A program made the position numbers and the translations under genes. From Celerinatantimonas yamalensis (GTDB lineage Bacteria; Pseudomonadota; Gammaproteobacteria; Enterobacterales; Celerinatantimonadaceae), in NCBI RefSeq assembly GCF_046054155.1, contig NZ_JBEQCT010000007.1:176320-240319 (forward strand): a DNA stretch of 64,000 bases. Reading direction: 5' to 3'. Each line of letters opens with the position of its first letter. Positions within the stretch are counted from its first letter, which is position 1. The notes beneath the pieces were generated by a model, which made no database searches, was not told the origin of the DNA, and saw only the letters and a program-made list of their open reading frames with translations. This document shows, piece by piece, positions 27,364 through 37,090 of this stretch.

Positions 27364-28710
27364 TTAATGTACAAATAACGATAACGCCATCGCCACCAGC
27401 GCACCGGAAGTCCCAATAATCGTTTCCATGACCGTCCATGTCTGCAATGTCTGTTTTTCGCTCATCCCAAGAAAACGGTTTGCTAGCCAAAATCCTGAAT
27501 CATTCACATGTGAAAGAATAATAGAGCCACCACCAATAGCAATGGTCACTAATGACAATTGCGCGCCACTTAAGCCTAGCGGTTCGATCATTGGCAGAAT
27601 CAAACCACAGGTGGTGAGCATCGCTACGGTCGCAGAACCTTGAATCACCCGCACTGCCCCCGCTAGTACAAACGCCAGTAGTACAACGGGCAAGCCACTC
27701 CCAGCTAGAATATGACCTAATGCGCCGCCCACACCGGAGTCAATCAAGACCTGTTTAAACACACCGCCGGCCCCAGTGACCAGAATAATCACCCCAGCCG
27801 GTTGAATCGCCTCATTACATAGCTCCATCACTCGGCTAGCGGGCATCTTACGACGGATCCCTAATAAATAGAACGCCGCTAAACACGCCACCAGAATAGC
27901 GGTAAATGGGTGCCCGATAAACGCCAGCCACGCATGCATCGATGACTGGGGATCGACAAACCGTGACACAATGGTTTTTAATCCAATTAATAGCAAAGGT
28001 AAAACAACCAGCCCCAACGCCAAACCGAATGTGGGGGTTCCTTCGCCTTCACGGCCTTTACTATCCAATTTGGCATGTTCTGGCAAATCAACTTTCACCA
28101 CCTTATCGATGAGCGAACCAAAAATAGGGCCACCTAAAATCATCGCGGGGATCCCAGCCAACAGCCCAAATAAGATCATGTAACCAAAATTGGCATGCAA
28201 TTGAGACGCAACCAAAATGGGACCAGGAGCCGGGATCAAAAATGCCTGACATGATGCAATACCCGCAAGTAAGGCAATGCCAATTTTAACCATACTGCCA
28301 CCTTTGCGGCGAACGATGGCAAAAACCAGCCCAATTAACAGCACTACGGCGACATCAAAAAATAACGGGAGCGCACAGATAAACCCCGTAATGGCAATAG
28401 CCCAGTTAGCCCGGCGTTCACCAAAGTGCTCCAGTAATGTATAAGCGATTTGATCTAAGGCGCCCGTCGCTTCCATCACCTTACCAAACATCGCTCCAAG
28501 CGCGACCACTACGGCAACAAACCCTAATGTACCGCCCATTCCTTTTTCAATCGTTTTAGCAATTTGAGCAGGATCCATCCCGGCACAAAGCCCAGCTAAC
28601 ATAGCAACCAATATCAGTGCGACGACCGCATGTAGCCGTACTTTCATCACTAAAAACAACAGTAAAACGATCGACCCGATAGAGGTGAAGATCAATGTAG
28701 TATCAGACAT
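27364..28710 (-). CDS. gntT: Gluconate permease (GntP family)
   Basis: 448 residues and about 12-14 membrane segments. Family stretches include LIPAPGPILVASQLHANFGY and VIQGSATVAMLTTCGLILP. It imports D-gluconate with protons. The start is the ATG after AAGGATATTTGGTC; a TTG two codons earlier is less likely. It is divergent from gntK-edd across a region with two GntR-type operators, so the paralogue choice GntT is reasonable, but GntU or GntP cannot be excluded by eye. Confidence 0.88.
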   Translation of the reverse strand: MSDTTLIFTSIGSIVLLLFLVMKVRLHAVVALILVAMLAGLCAGMDPAQIAKTIEKGMGGTLGFVAVVVALGAMFGKVMEATGALDQIAYTLLEHFGERRANWAIAITGFICALPLFFDVAVVLLIGLVFAIVRRKGGSMVKIGIALLAGIASCQAFLIPAPGPILVASQLHANFGYMILFGLLAGIPAMILGGPIFGSLIDKVVKVDLPEHAKLDSKGREGEGTPTFGLALGLVVLPLLLIGLKTIVSRFVDPQSSMHAWLAFIGHPFTAILVACLAAFYLLGIRRKMPASRVMELCNEAIQPAGVIILVTGAGGVFKQVLIDSGVGGALGHILAGSGLPVVLLAFVLAGAVRVIQGSATVAMLTTCGLILPMIEPLGLSGAQLSLVTIAIGGGSIILSHVNDSGFWLANRFLGMSEKQTLQTWTVMETIIGTSGALVAMALSLFVH

Positions 28711-29074
28711 GACCAAATATCCTTAATTTTATGGGGGACTCATTTTTATCCGTCTTAGCACGAACGATGTCATCAAAACGCTATTGACGCATCCCCAACT
28801 TTCTTCGATTCACTGCAACAGAATCAGTGGAAGTAAAAAAATTCTACTGACTTCACAATCACAACAGTTACCGGTAACATGATACGGGTAACATCACTAT
28901 AATGAGAAGATAAAAGCACAACGGACATTCAAAAATGCGAAAGGTGTCAAAAAAATAAAAGATTAACAGCTCTTTCACTCTCGCATTGATTGAAACGACG
29001 TTGCTGATTATTGAGCACGATCACTGAGCTCAACTTAATTTGTGAGCTATGGATTTAATAGAAAGGTAATCAAT
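28711..29074. promoter_or_regulatory. Divergent gluconate control region with two GntR operators
   Basis: E. coli GntR recognises ATGTTA-N4-TAACAT. Two overlapping sites fit here: CAGTTACCGGTAACAT (28865-28880) and ATGATACGGGTAACAT (28879-28894). A TATAAT follows at 28898-28903. If it is the -10 box for gntK-edd, the repressor would cover the -35 region. The remaining bases show no gene. Confidence 0.8.
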
Positions 29075-29605
29075 ATGGAAAACAACAAGCGCGGCCTCTG
29101 TGTGGTCTTAATGGGTGTCTCTAGTAGCGGAAAATCATCGGTTGGTCAGGCGGTTGCCAAGGCTCTCGACGCCAAATTTATCGATGGTGATGATCTACAT
29201 CCGAAAGCCAATATTTTAAAAATGTCTGCCGGGGCTGCCCTCAACGATGTTGACCGAGCCCCGTGGTTAGAGCGGATCCGTGATGCCGTTTTCAGTATTG
29301 GCCACAAACAAGAGCAGGGTGTGATTGTCTGTTCTGCACTGAAACGCCGCTACCGAGATATCATCCGCGATGGTAATGAGCACATATTATTTTTACATCT
29401 ATATGGCAATATCGAGCTTGTGGCCAAACGTATGCAAGAGCGAAAAAACCATTTTATGCCTCGCAGTCTACTGCAAAGTCAGTTTGATGCGCTGGAAATG
29501 CCGAGTAGCGATGAACGCGATGTCGTCACCATTGACATTGATGGTGATTTTGAACAAGTGATTAGCCGCTGCATTGAAGCGGTTCAGGCAGCAACAAGTC
29601 GTTAA
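29075..29605 (+). CDS. gntK: Gluconokinase
   Basis: 176 residues from the ATG giving MENNKRGLCV; E. coli GntK is 175. A GTG 33 bases upstream would add 11 unlikely residues, and GAAAGGTAATCAAT supports the ATG. The P-loop is MGVSSSGKSSVG (about 12-23), followed by DGDDLHPKANILKMSAG, the gluconate-binding region. It phosphorylates gluconate to 6-phosphogluconate. edd starts 13 bases later. Confidence 0.95.
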   Translation: MENNKRGLCVVLMGVSSSGKSSVGQAVAKALDAKFIDGDDLHPKANILKMSAGAALNDVDRAPWLERIRDAVFSIGHKQEQGVIVCSALKRRYRDIIRDGNEHILFLHLYGNIELVAKRMQERKNHFMPRSLLQSQFDALEMPSSDERDVVTIDIDGDFEQVISRCIEAVQAATSR

Positions 29606-29618
29606 TTAAGGAATTCGC

Positions 29619-31418
29619 ATGCATCCGATTATTCGTGATATTACCACCCGCATTGCCAAGCGCAGTCAATCCTCACGCACAGCGTATTTAGCACAATTAG
29701 AAAAAGACGCCACTGCCGCGCCTAAACGCAGTCGGATCAGTTGTGGTAACTTAGCGCATACCGTAGCCGCGTGTTCACCAACGCAAAAAGGACAGATCTT
29801 AGATTTCACTCGGTTAAATATTGGCATTGTGAGCGCCTACAATGACATGCTCAGTGCCCATCAGCCCTATAAAACCTACCCTGACCAGATTAAACAACAG
29901 CTCAACCAACTCGGTCATAGTGCTCAATTTGCCGGCGGTGTGGCCGCGATGTGTGACGGTATCACGCAAGGTCAAGATGGCATGGAACTGTCGCTGTTTT
30001 CTCGTGATAACATTGCCCAAAGCACGGCGATAGCATTAAGTCATCAAACCTTTGATGGTACGATTTTGCTCGGTATTTGTGACAAAATCGCTCCAGGACA
30101 ACTGATGGGTGCATTAAGTTTCGCACATCTACCAACCCTATTTATTCCCGCAGGGCCGATGTCTAGCGGCATCAGTAATCATGACAAAGTGGCTATTCGT
30201 CAGCAATATGCTGCCGGAGTGGCCGATCAGAAAACCCTGCAAGCGATGGAATGCCAAGCTTATCACGCACCAGGAACGTGTACTTTTTATGGTACCGCAA
30301 ATACCAACCAGCTAGTTTTTGAAGCGATGGGGTTGATGCTGCCAGGCAGTGCCTTTGTTCATCCTGATAGTGCGCTTCGCCGCGCTCTCACCGAATACAG
30401 TGCCCATCATATTCTGAAAATTGCTCGCCAGGGTGACTATCGCCCCATCGGCAAAGTGGTGGATGAACGCTCATTGGTCAACGGGTTAGTGGCACTACTA
30501 GCTTCTGGCGGGTCAACCAACCACACGATTCATATGGTCGCAATTGCTCGTACAGCAGGATTGATTCTCACTTGGGATGATATCGCCGAGTTATCTGAAG
30601 TCGTGCCTCTACTGGCTCGCATCTATCCCAATGGACCGGCTGATATCAATCAGTTCCAAGCCGCGGGAGGTGTTCCGGCCTTACTTAAAGCGCTTGATGC
30701 ACGTCAGTTATTACACCGCGATGTCATCACCTGCTTTGGTCAATTCAGTGATTATTTGAAAACACCTCAGCTGGTTAATGAACAGCTGCAGTGGGTGAAT
30801 ACGCCCGATAGTTTAGATGATAAGGTCATTGCCCCGCTCGGACAACAGTTTGCTGAGCATGGCGGGTTAGCACTATTACAGGGAAATTTAGGTCGCGGTA
30901 TGATGAAGATCAGTGCTGTTGATCCTCGTTATCGTAAAATAACTGCGCAAGCTCGTGTTTTCGACTCTCAAAATGACGTGGAAACGGCTTATCACCGCGG
31001 TGAATTAACCCAGAACTGTGTGATTGTCGTTCGTTATAATGGCCCAGCCGCCAATGGCATGCCAGAATTGCACAAATTGATGCCTATTTTAGCTAATTTA
31101 ATGCAAGCGGGGCTTAACATTGCGCTAGTGACAGACGGCCGCTTATCAGGGGCCTCCGGCAAGGTGCCCTCGGTGTTACATGTCACCCCAGAAGCGAGTC
31201 GCGGTGGGCCACTCAGTCAGCTCCAAGATGGCGATATCATTGAGATTGATGCTGACAAAGGACTGATGAATTGCCACAGTCAATGGCAACAACGCGATCT
31301 GCCTTATCAACAAGAATGGGCGCCACGAGGGTGTGGCCGGGAACTATTTGGTGCATTTCGCCGCTGTGTGACTAGTGCTGAACAAGGAGCCAGTATATTA
31401 TTTGAAACGATTATTTAA
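29619..31418 (+). CDS. edd: 6-phosphogluconate dehydratase
   Basis: 599 residues (E. coli Edd about 603). An Fe-S enzyme of the IlvD/Edd family that converts 6-phosphogluconate to KDPG in the Entner-Doudoroff pathway. Landmarks are VSAYNDMLSAHQPYK, GGVAAMCDGITQGQDGMELS with a cluster cysteine, GICDKIAPGQLMG, APGTCTFYGTANTNQ and TDGRLSGASGKVPSVLHVTP. AAGGAATTCGC precedes the ATG. It is probably cotranscribed with gntK. Confidence 0.96.
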   Translation: MHPIIRDITTRIAKRSQSSRTAYLAQLEKDATAAPKRSRISCGNLAHTVAACSPTQKGQILDFTRLNIGIVSAYNDMLSAHQPYKTYPDQIKQQLNQLGHSAQFAGGVAAMCDGITQGQDGMELSLFSRDNIAQSTAIALSHQTFDGTILLGICDKIAPGQLMGALSFAHLPTLFIPAGPMSSGISNHDKVAIRQQYAAGVADQKTLQAMECQAYHAPGTCTFYGTANTNQLVFEAMGLMLPGSAFVHPDSALRRALTEYSAHHILKIARQGDYRPIGKVVDERSLVNGLVALLASGGSTNHTIHMVAIARTAGLILTWDDIAELSEVVPLLARIYPNGPADINQFQAAGGVPALLKALDARQLLHRDVITCFGQFSDYLKTPQLVNEQLQWVNTPDSLDDKVIAPLGQQFAEHGGLALLQGNLGRGMMKISAVDPRYRKITAQARVFDSQNDVETAYHRGELTQNCVIVVRYNGPAANGMPELHKLMPILANLMQAGLNIALVTDGRLSGASGKVPSVLHVTPEASRGGPLSQLQDGDIIEIDADKGLMNCHSQWQQRDLPYQQEWAPRGCGRELFGAFRRCVTSAEQGASILFETII

Positions 31419-31615
31419 TAATATACCAACTATGTTTTGATTGGACATCGCTTACTCGTCGCAATCTTGCCTCGTTTAGCTCATCGAAAGGGTCAAAGGA
31501 TAAGGCAAAGCATATCGATTCAACGTGTTGATTCATCACACTGCGCTAGCGTATATCACAATAGCTGCACCGATATTGATGAAATCAACCCGCTACTCAA
31601 CCATAAGGAATAACT

Positions 31616-32260
31616 ATGTCAACAGTGACCGCTGCTCAGGTATTTTCGGCTTCTCCTATCATCCCTGTGATGGTTATCGAACACCTTGAAGATGCTGTCC
31701 CCCTCGCCAAAGCACTATCGGATGGCGGGATCAATGTTTTTGAGATCACTTTACGCACACAAGCAGCCATTGGCGCTATCGAAGCCGTGAGCAAAGCATT
31801 ACCTGACTCAATCGTAGGAGCAGGAACAGTGATTAATCCAGAGCAGTACCAGCAAGCTGTCAATGCGGGTGCTCAATTTGTGATCTCCCCAGGGTTTAGT
31901 CCCGCATTGCTTGAATACAGTCAAAAACTGAATGTCCCTTATATTCCAGGCGTAGCCACCGCATCAGAAATGGTCACGGCATTAAGTTATGGTTTAGATT
32001 TCTTAAAATTCTTTCCTGCTGAAGCGAATGGTGGCGTACCTGTACTTAAAGCCGTAAGCGCTGCGCTGCCACAAATTACTTTCTGCCCAACTGGCGGTGT
32101 GAAAGAAGCGAACCTAGCGAGTTACTTAGCCTTAGATTGTGTTGGCACGGTAGGTGGCACTTGGATGATCCCACAGTCGGCCATTGACAAAAAAGACTGG
32201 GCGAGCATCACAGAACTGAGTCGTAAAGCCTGTGAATTAGTTGCCTCACTACGTGGCTAA
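31616..32260 (+). CDS. eda: KDPG/KHG aldolase
   Basis: 214 residues, matching E. coli Eda (213). It cleaves 2-keto-3-deoxy-6-phosphogluconate to pyruvate and glyceraldehyde-3-phosphate. The Schiff-base lysine lies in GLDFLKFFPAEANGG. Other landmarks are FEITLRTQ with the catalytic glutamate region and FCPTGGVKEAN. It is 197 bases after edd, so it may have its own promoter. Confidence 0.96.
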   Translation: MSTVTAAQVFSASPIIPVMVIEHLEDAVPLAKALSDGGINVFEITLRTQAAIGAIEAVSKALPDSIVGAGTVINPEQYQQAVNAGAQFVISPGFSPALLEYSQKLNVPYIPGVATASEMVTALSYGLDFLKFFPAEANGGVPVLKAVSAALPQITFCPTGGVKEANLASYLALDCVGTVGGTWMIPQSAIDKKDWASITELSRKACELVASLRG

Positions 32261-32304
32261 TTGCTCTCGCGGGTCATATCATAGACACCGCTAATGAGCT
32301 GAGA

Positions 32305-33306
32305 TTAGACGCTCTGCCCTAGATCAATCTGATACCCCAGATCAAGGACAGACTGCGCGGCGATACCTTGTTCGAGTTGAGCAAGCAGTTGCCGCGCTGC
32401 TTCTCGACCAATCGCTTCGCGGGGCGTTACTACTGACGCCAGCTTAGGTGTCATAACTTGACCAATATCTAATCCGTGAAAACCAGCAACAGCTAATTGC
32501 GATGGGATTGCTATCTGTTGGCGCTGACATTCTAAAATAACGCCCACAGCTAAATCATCATTAGTACAAAAGATGCCATCACAGTCAGGATATTGCTCAA
32601 GGATCTGTTGCAATAATTGCCGACCTAATGAAAATGAAGATGATTGCTCGGTGAGAATTGAACAACCGCTTAAGCCAGACTCGCTCATCGCTTGATTGTA
32701 GCCTTGTTGCTTAAGCTGAGTGCGCGTATCTAAGCGGGCACCCAGATAAATAATATGCTGATGCCCACGGGCAATCATCTGCATGACCATCATATAGGCG
32801 GCCTGCTGATTATTAAACCCAACCACTGGGTAGTTTCCCGGGTTATCGATATCCATCATCTCAATCACGGGGATCCCAGCGCTTTGAATGATCCGTTCGA
32901 CTCTCGGCGTATGCACGCGATCACTTAACAATAAGCCATCAATATTATACGAGAGCAGTGATTCAATGCGTTTTTCTTCAATTTGTGGATCATAACCATA
33001 GTGGGCTAACATAGTCTGATAACCGCTTACTTCGGTGACCGCTTCTAACCCTCGTAATACTTGGGCAAAAACCTGGTTGGTTAACGATGGCAGCAATACC
33101 CCAATTGCATGACTTTTCGCATTTGAGAGAATATCTGGGGCACGGCTGGGCACATAACCTAACGCATCAATCACTTCTTGAATGCGTTGGCCGGTTTGGG
33201 TCGCAACTTGAGTGGGACTGCGCAGATAACGGCTCACCGTCATTTTGGTCACCCCGACTTGCTGAGCGACGTCAGTTAAGGTAGGGCGTTTATGAGGACC
33301 TGTCAT
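32305..33306 (-). CDS. gntR: Gluconate repressor GntR (LacI family)
   Basis: 333 residues. The helix-turn-helix TLTDVAQQVGVTKMTVSRYL and hinge SRAPDILSNAKSHAIGVLLP match E. coli GntR closely. The effector domain is also close (SYNIDGLLLSDRVHTPRVER, FCTNDDLAVG, AGFHGLDIGQVM). Gluconate would release it from the operators at 28.9 kb and at its own start. It is convergent with eda. Confidence 0.94.
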   Translation of the reverse strand: MTGPHKRPTLTDVAQQVGVTKMTVSRYLRSPTQVATQTGQRIQEVIDALGYVPSRAPDILSNAKSHAIGVLLPSLTNQVFAQVLRGLEAVTEVSGYQTMLAHYGYDPQIEEKRIESLLSYNIDGLLLSDRVHTPRVERIIQSAGIPVIEMMDIDNPGNYPVVGFNNQQAAYMMVMQMIARGHQHIIYLGARLDTRTQLKQQGYNQAMSESGLSGCSILTEQSSSFSLGRQLLQQILEQYPDCDGIFCTNDDLAVGVILECQRQQIAIPSQLAVAGFHGLDIGQVMTPKLASVVTPREAIGREAARQLLAQLEQGIAAQSVLDLGYQIDLGQSV

Positions 33307-33312
33307 AGCTGT

Positions 33313-33327
33313 ATGTTACTGTAACAT
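33313..33327. promoter_or_regulatory. GntR-like operator at its own gene
   Basis: Perfect 15-bp palindrome ATGTTACTGTAACAT beginning seven bases upstream of the gntR start codon. Half-sites are identical to those of GntR but the spacer is one base shorter. Binding here would block initiation, so autorepression is inferred. Confidence 0.6.
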
Positions 33328-33603
33328 TTAATTAGGCATGATAGCTTAAAAAGCATAAAACAGCCATCAAATTGCCAACTGCCTCGCCATTTAGTGAGCT
33401 TTTTATCACAAATCATCCCCATTAAACCTCACCATGTATCAGCGCGAGCATCATCTGGAATGTTCACGTCAACATTCAACCTTTTACAAACCTTGTTTGT
33501 CCAATAGCTCAAAACAATAAGCATAAATACACGAACAGTTGTGAAATGCCGATTTATTACACGGCCAAAATTGACGGGCTGTTGGCTCTTTATCCCCAAT
33601 TTG

Positions 33604-34392
33604 CTAGATCCCACGAATCGCGCCACCGTCGCAGCGAATTTTACTGCCGGTAATATAACTGGCTCGGTGACTGACCAAAAAAGCAGCGGTTGCGGCAAAC
33701 TCTTCAACGCGTCCATAACGCCCCACTGGAATAGCTGCACTGGCACGTTCACGCACTTGCTCAATTGTAATATTAAGTCGCTCTGCTGCCGCTTGATCGA
33801 GCATGTCAACGCGTTGGGTATGAATACGCCCAGGGATCAAAATATTGCAGGTAATACCGTAATCAGCCAACTCATTGGCGAGCGTTTTATTCCAACCGAC
33901 CAACGCACTACGCAAGGTATTCGAAAGGCTAATCTGCGGGAGCGGCTCTTCCACGCCACTCGAGGTCACCGTTAAGATCCGCCCCCAACGCTGCGCTTTC
34001 ATGCTGGGAACAAGCTGCTTAGTCAGTTCAATTAAACTAACCACCATCATTTGATACGCTTGATGCCAATCACTCTGTTGTGCCTCAGCCAATGTACAAG
34101 GGCGCGGGCCGCCGCTATTATTGACCAATATATCCACCCCGCCCCACTGAGTTTGCACCTGCTCAATCAATGTCGCAACGCTATCCCATTGGGCTAGATC
34201 GACTTGAGCCGTGAGCACGCGTTGGCGTGTCTGCTGGGCCAATAACTGAGCTTGCACGTCAAGCTTTTTATGATCTCGGCCACAGAGCATCACCTGCGCG
34301 CCCTCTTCTGCTAATGCGCGCGCGATACCCAGTCCAAGGCCTTGGGAGGAAGCCATCACTAAGGCTCGTTTTCCAGAAATTTGTAAATCCAT
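33604..34392 (-). CDS. SDR oxidoreductase, BKR-like, with altered active site
   Basis: 262 residues. The Rossmann glycine motif reads MASSQGLGLGIARAL near the N terminus, and NNSGGPRP follows. Around the catalytic site TVTSSGVEEP is present, but the position normally holding the Tyr-x-x-x-Lys motif reads ISLSNTLRSALVGWNKTLA, without that tyrosine. I recall this as a recurring feature of one BKR-like SDR subgroup. Its substrate is unknown. It stands alone, near but not in the gluconate operon. Confidence 0.82.
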   Translation of the reverse strand: MDLQISGKRALVMASSQGLGLGIARALAEEGAQVMLCGRDHKKLDVQAQLLAQQTRQRVLTAQVDLAQWDSVATLIEQVQTQWGGVDILVNNSGGPRPCTLAEAQQSDWHQAYQMMVVSLIELTKQLVPSMKAQRWGRILTVTSSGVEEPLPQISLSNTLRSALVGWNKTLANELADYGITCNILIPGRIHTQRVDMLDQAAAERLNITIEQVRERASAAIPVGRYGRVEEFAATAAFLVSHRASYITGSKIRCDGGAIRGI

Positions 34393-34558
34393 ACAAGCTC
34401 CTTTTCACTGAGGTTCTTTACTCTAACAGACCTATTTAGACAATCAATGTGGAGGTTTTGACCTGTCAAACTGCCGCATTAACAGCACAAAGATAAGTTA
34501 CTCCAAATAACCTTTATGGGTATACTGGCACTTTGTATTTATTTACTCAATCATCATC

Positions 34559-35470
34559 ATGAAACAGCAATCGCAAGCGTATCTTTATGGCATTAGCGCT
34601 GTATTAATGTGGTCAACAGTTGCCACCGCATTTAAATTAGCCCTGCGTTATTTAACGCCGCTGCAGCTCATGGCGATAGCATCACTGAGCTCATCGGTTA
34701 TTCTCACGATCATCCTATTATTGCAAGGTAAATTGCATTTAACCAAACGCTATTTACGTCAACATTTTAGGTTTTACCTGCTGCTCGGGCTGATTAACCC
34801 CTTTTGCTATTATTTAATTTTATTTAAAGCCTACGAGTTACTCCCCGCGCAGCAAGCGCAGCCACTCAATTACACTTGGGCCATCACTTTGAGTTTGCTC
34901 GCGGTGCCCTTGCTTGGCCACAAACTGCACCGATTTGATTTTGCAGCCATGCTACTGGGCTATCTTGGTGTGGTTGTTATCGCCACCCAAGGCAATCTTC
35001 TGCAGCTGCATTTTACCAGTCTGCCAGGCGTTGCTTTAGCGCTACTTAGCACACTATTTTGGGCAGGCTATTGGATCTTAAATCAGCGCCGTAAAGATGA
35101 CCCTATCGCGGGGTTACTCTGTAGCTTTATTTTGAGTTTACCGATCACTTGCATCGCTATGTTCGTTAATGAAGGTTTTCCAACACTGCATTGGCAAGGC
35201 CTATTAGGCGGCATTTACGTAGGCTGCTTTGAAATGGGGGTGACATTTGCCTGTTGGGTATTAGCGCTGAAAAAAACCGAAAAGACGGCACGGATCTCCA
35301 ATCTCATTTTTATCTCGCCATTTTTATCACTCTATTTAATTGCAAAATTTCTTGGTGAAACCATCCATCCGTCGACGTATTTTGGGTTAGTACTGATCAT
35401 TGTGGGTTTACTTCTACAACAATATGGCAACTATTGGCAGATACACCGACAACACACATCTATTGACTAA
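34559..35470 (+). CDS. DMT-superfamily transporter (EamA domain)
   Basis: 303 residues and about ten membrane helices in two EamA repeats (residues about 8-140 and 155-290). Start MKQQSQAYLYGISAVLMW is typical. Likely an exporter of amino acids or other small metabolites. Divergent from the SDR gene; not obviously part of an operon. Confidence 0.9.
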   Translation: MKQQSQAYLYGISAVLMWSTVATAFKLALRYLTPLQLMAIASLSSSVILTIILLLQGKLHLTKRYLRQHFRFYLLLGLINPFCYYLILFKAYELLPAQQAQPLNYTWAITLSLLAVPLLGHKLHRFDFAAMLLGYLGVVVIATQGNLLQLHFTSLPGVALALLSTLFWAGYWILNQRRKDDPIAGLLCSFILSLPITCIAMFVNEGFPTLHWQGLLGGIYVGCFEMGVTFACWVLALKKTEKTARISNLIFISPFLSLYLIAKFLGETIHPSTYFGLVLIIVGLLLQQYGNYWQIHRQHTSID

Positions 35471-35522
35471 TTAATCACTATTGTTATCATTATTGATAAA
35501 TTGAATAATATTGTGATTAATC

Positions 35523-36353
35523 ATGCGTACTTCTTCTATTCTTATTCCCTCATTGATCAGTGTCCTACCCAGCTTCGTTTATGCCCAACCAATCCAAGTG
35601 CAATTGGCGATGAACTACCAACATCAGAACGTGAGTCACTATCTCGTCAGTGAAAAGTATGATGGTGTACGCGCCTATTGGGATGGGCAGCAACTTTGGA
35701 CACGTCATGGCAGGCTAATTCGTGCTCCCAAAGCGTTTACCGCTAATTTTCCATCACAACCGCTCGATGGCGAGTTGTGGATTGATTACCATCATTTTAG
35801 TGACATCGAAGGATTACTCGAGCAACAACACACGACCAAGGCGCAGTGGCAGGCCGTTCATTACATGGTGTTTGATCTGCCCTCAATCAAAGCACCTTTT
35901 TCCTCTCGCTATCGGCGTTTAGAAAAATTATTAACCACCACTGATGGGCCTATTCATCTGGTTAAGCAAGAACAAGTTGATGATCAAACTGCGCTCAAAG
36001 CAAAACTGACGCAGGTCGTCCAACACGGTGGCGAGGGCTTAGTATTACACCGCAAAAGCAGCTTGTATTTACCAGGGAGAAGTGGCCATCTGCTCAAATA
36101 CAAACCCTACGAAGATGCCGAAGCAACCGTTATCGGCTATCGGCCCGGCCAAGGCAAATACCAAGGCATGGTCGGCGCACTGACAGTGAGAACCCATGAT
36201 GGCAAAACGTTCGCGGTCGGAAGTGGTCTCGACGATGAACTCCGGGCTCATCCGCCAAAAATTGGCAGCCAAATCACCTTTCGTTACAACGGTCTCACCA
36301 AATATGACAAACCGCGCTTTCCACGATTTCTGCGGATTTACCATGCACTATAA
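35523..36353 (+). CDS. ligE: Periplasmic ATP-dependent DNA ligase (LigE type)
   Basis: 276 residues. A signal peptide ends VYA-QP (about residue 21), followed by the minimal ligase core. The nucleotidyl-transfer lysine is Lys45 in SEKYDGVRAYW (motif I KxDG). Motif III-like YMVFDLPS, motif IV EGLVLH and motif V LLKYKPYEDAEA follow, then an OB domain. Lig E enzymes of naturally competent proteobacteria are exported and lack extra DNA-binding domains; a role on extracellular or incoming DNA is proposed. No competence gene is adjacent. Confidence 0.92.
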   Translation: MRTSSILIPSLISVLPSFVYAQPIQVQLAMNYQHQNVSHYLVSEKYDGVRAYWDGQQLWTRHGRLIRAPKAFTANFPSQPLDGELWIDYHHFSDIEGLLEQQHTTKAQWQAVHYMVFDLPSIKAPFSSRYRRLEKLLTTTDGPIHLVKQEQVDDQTALKAKLTQVVQHGGEGLVLHRKSSLYLPGRSGHLLKYKPYEDAEATVIGYRPGQGKYQGMVGALTVRTHDGKTFAVGSGLDDELRAHPPKIGSQITFRYNGLTKYDKPRFPRFLRIYHAL

Positions 36354-36724
36354 ACGTAACCGCAGCTGTTTAGTGAAAAGCGCTTATCCACCAAAAAACA
36401 CCGAGATAAACCAGACCATGACACTTGCATGAATGTCATCAGCAGCTGCGGGTAATACGTAAAAAGGATCCGCATCGCCGGTTAATTAGTTAACAAATTA
36501 AAACCGTTGCAAAGACAACCAAAGATAGATAAATAGATGATCCACCTGTACAGGCACATATCTACCAGATTTTATCCCATTATAATATACATGTATCATA
36601 CACTTCAATAAACTTACTGTTCAACATTATTTGACAGACAACGCACATAAAATACGTTTTAATTTAACTCGTGGCCAACGGAGCCGTTGGTTCTATCTCA
36701 CTACAAATATGAAGGGGAGATAAT
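36354..36724. promoter_or_regulatory. Leader region of the secreted-peptide array with an inverted repeat
   Basis: 371 bases without a gene. CCAACGG-AG-CCGTTGG (36675-36690) is a 16-bp inverted repeat 35 bases before the first peptide start. It could be an operator or an mRNA hairpin. Several AT-rich stretches upstream could hold the promoter. Confidence 0.45.
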
Positions 36725-36919
36725 ATGAAAAGCGTAACTCAAATGACAATGATCGGTCTTACTGCTATCTCAATGAGTCTTATGAGTGGCTCGGCACTGG
36801 CCAATATGAACAGCACAGATAACGCACAACTCGACCAAAATCAACCTAATGCCACAAGTATCAATAAAGATTGGCAACAAACTAAGGAAAAATTTGATAT
36901 TGGCCGTAAGTATCATTAA
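36725..36919 (+). CDS. Small secreted peptide 1 of a tandem family
   Basis: 64 residues. GGGGAG precedes the ATG. A Sec signal peptide (core MIGLTAISMSLMSGSALA) is expected to leave a mature peptide of about 38 residues. This is polar at first and ends DWQQTKEKFDIGRKYH. The last 15 residues are shared almost exactly with peptide 2 and in outline with peptide 3. There are no cysteines. I do not recognise the family. A weak hairpin AAGCCC/GGGCTT follows at 36932-36949. Confidence 0.75.
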   Translation: MKSVTQMTMIGLTAISMSLMSGSALANMNSTDNAQLDQNQPNATSINKDWQQTKEKFDIGRKYH

Positions 36920-37090
36920 CCATTTTTAACAAAGCCCTTTTTCGGGCTTGGCTATACACGATAGTTATATTGAGTAAATTGATTGCATTGGAATTGATCA
37001 ACAACAAACAAAATTATTGATACTTTTTTATTTAATTGTATGCACCATGCAATATAAATGATAGACTAAGTTTATTAAGAAGGAATAAAA

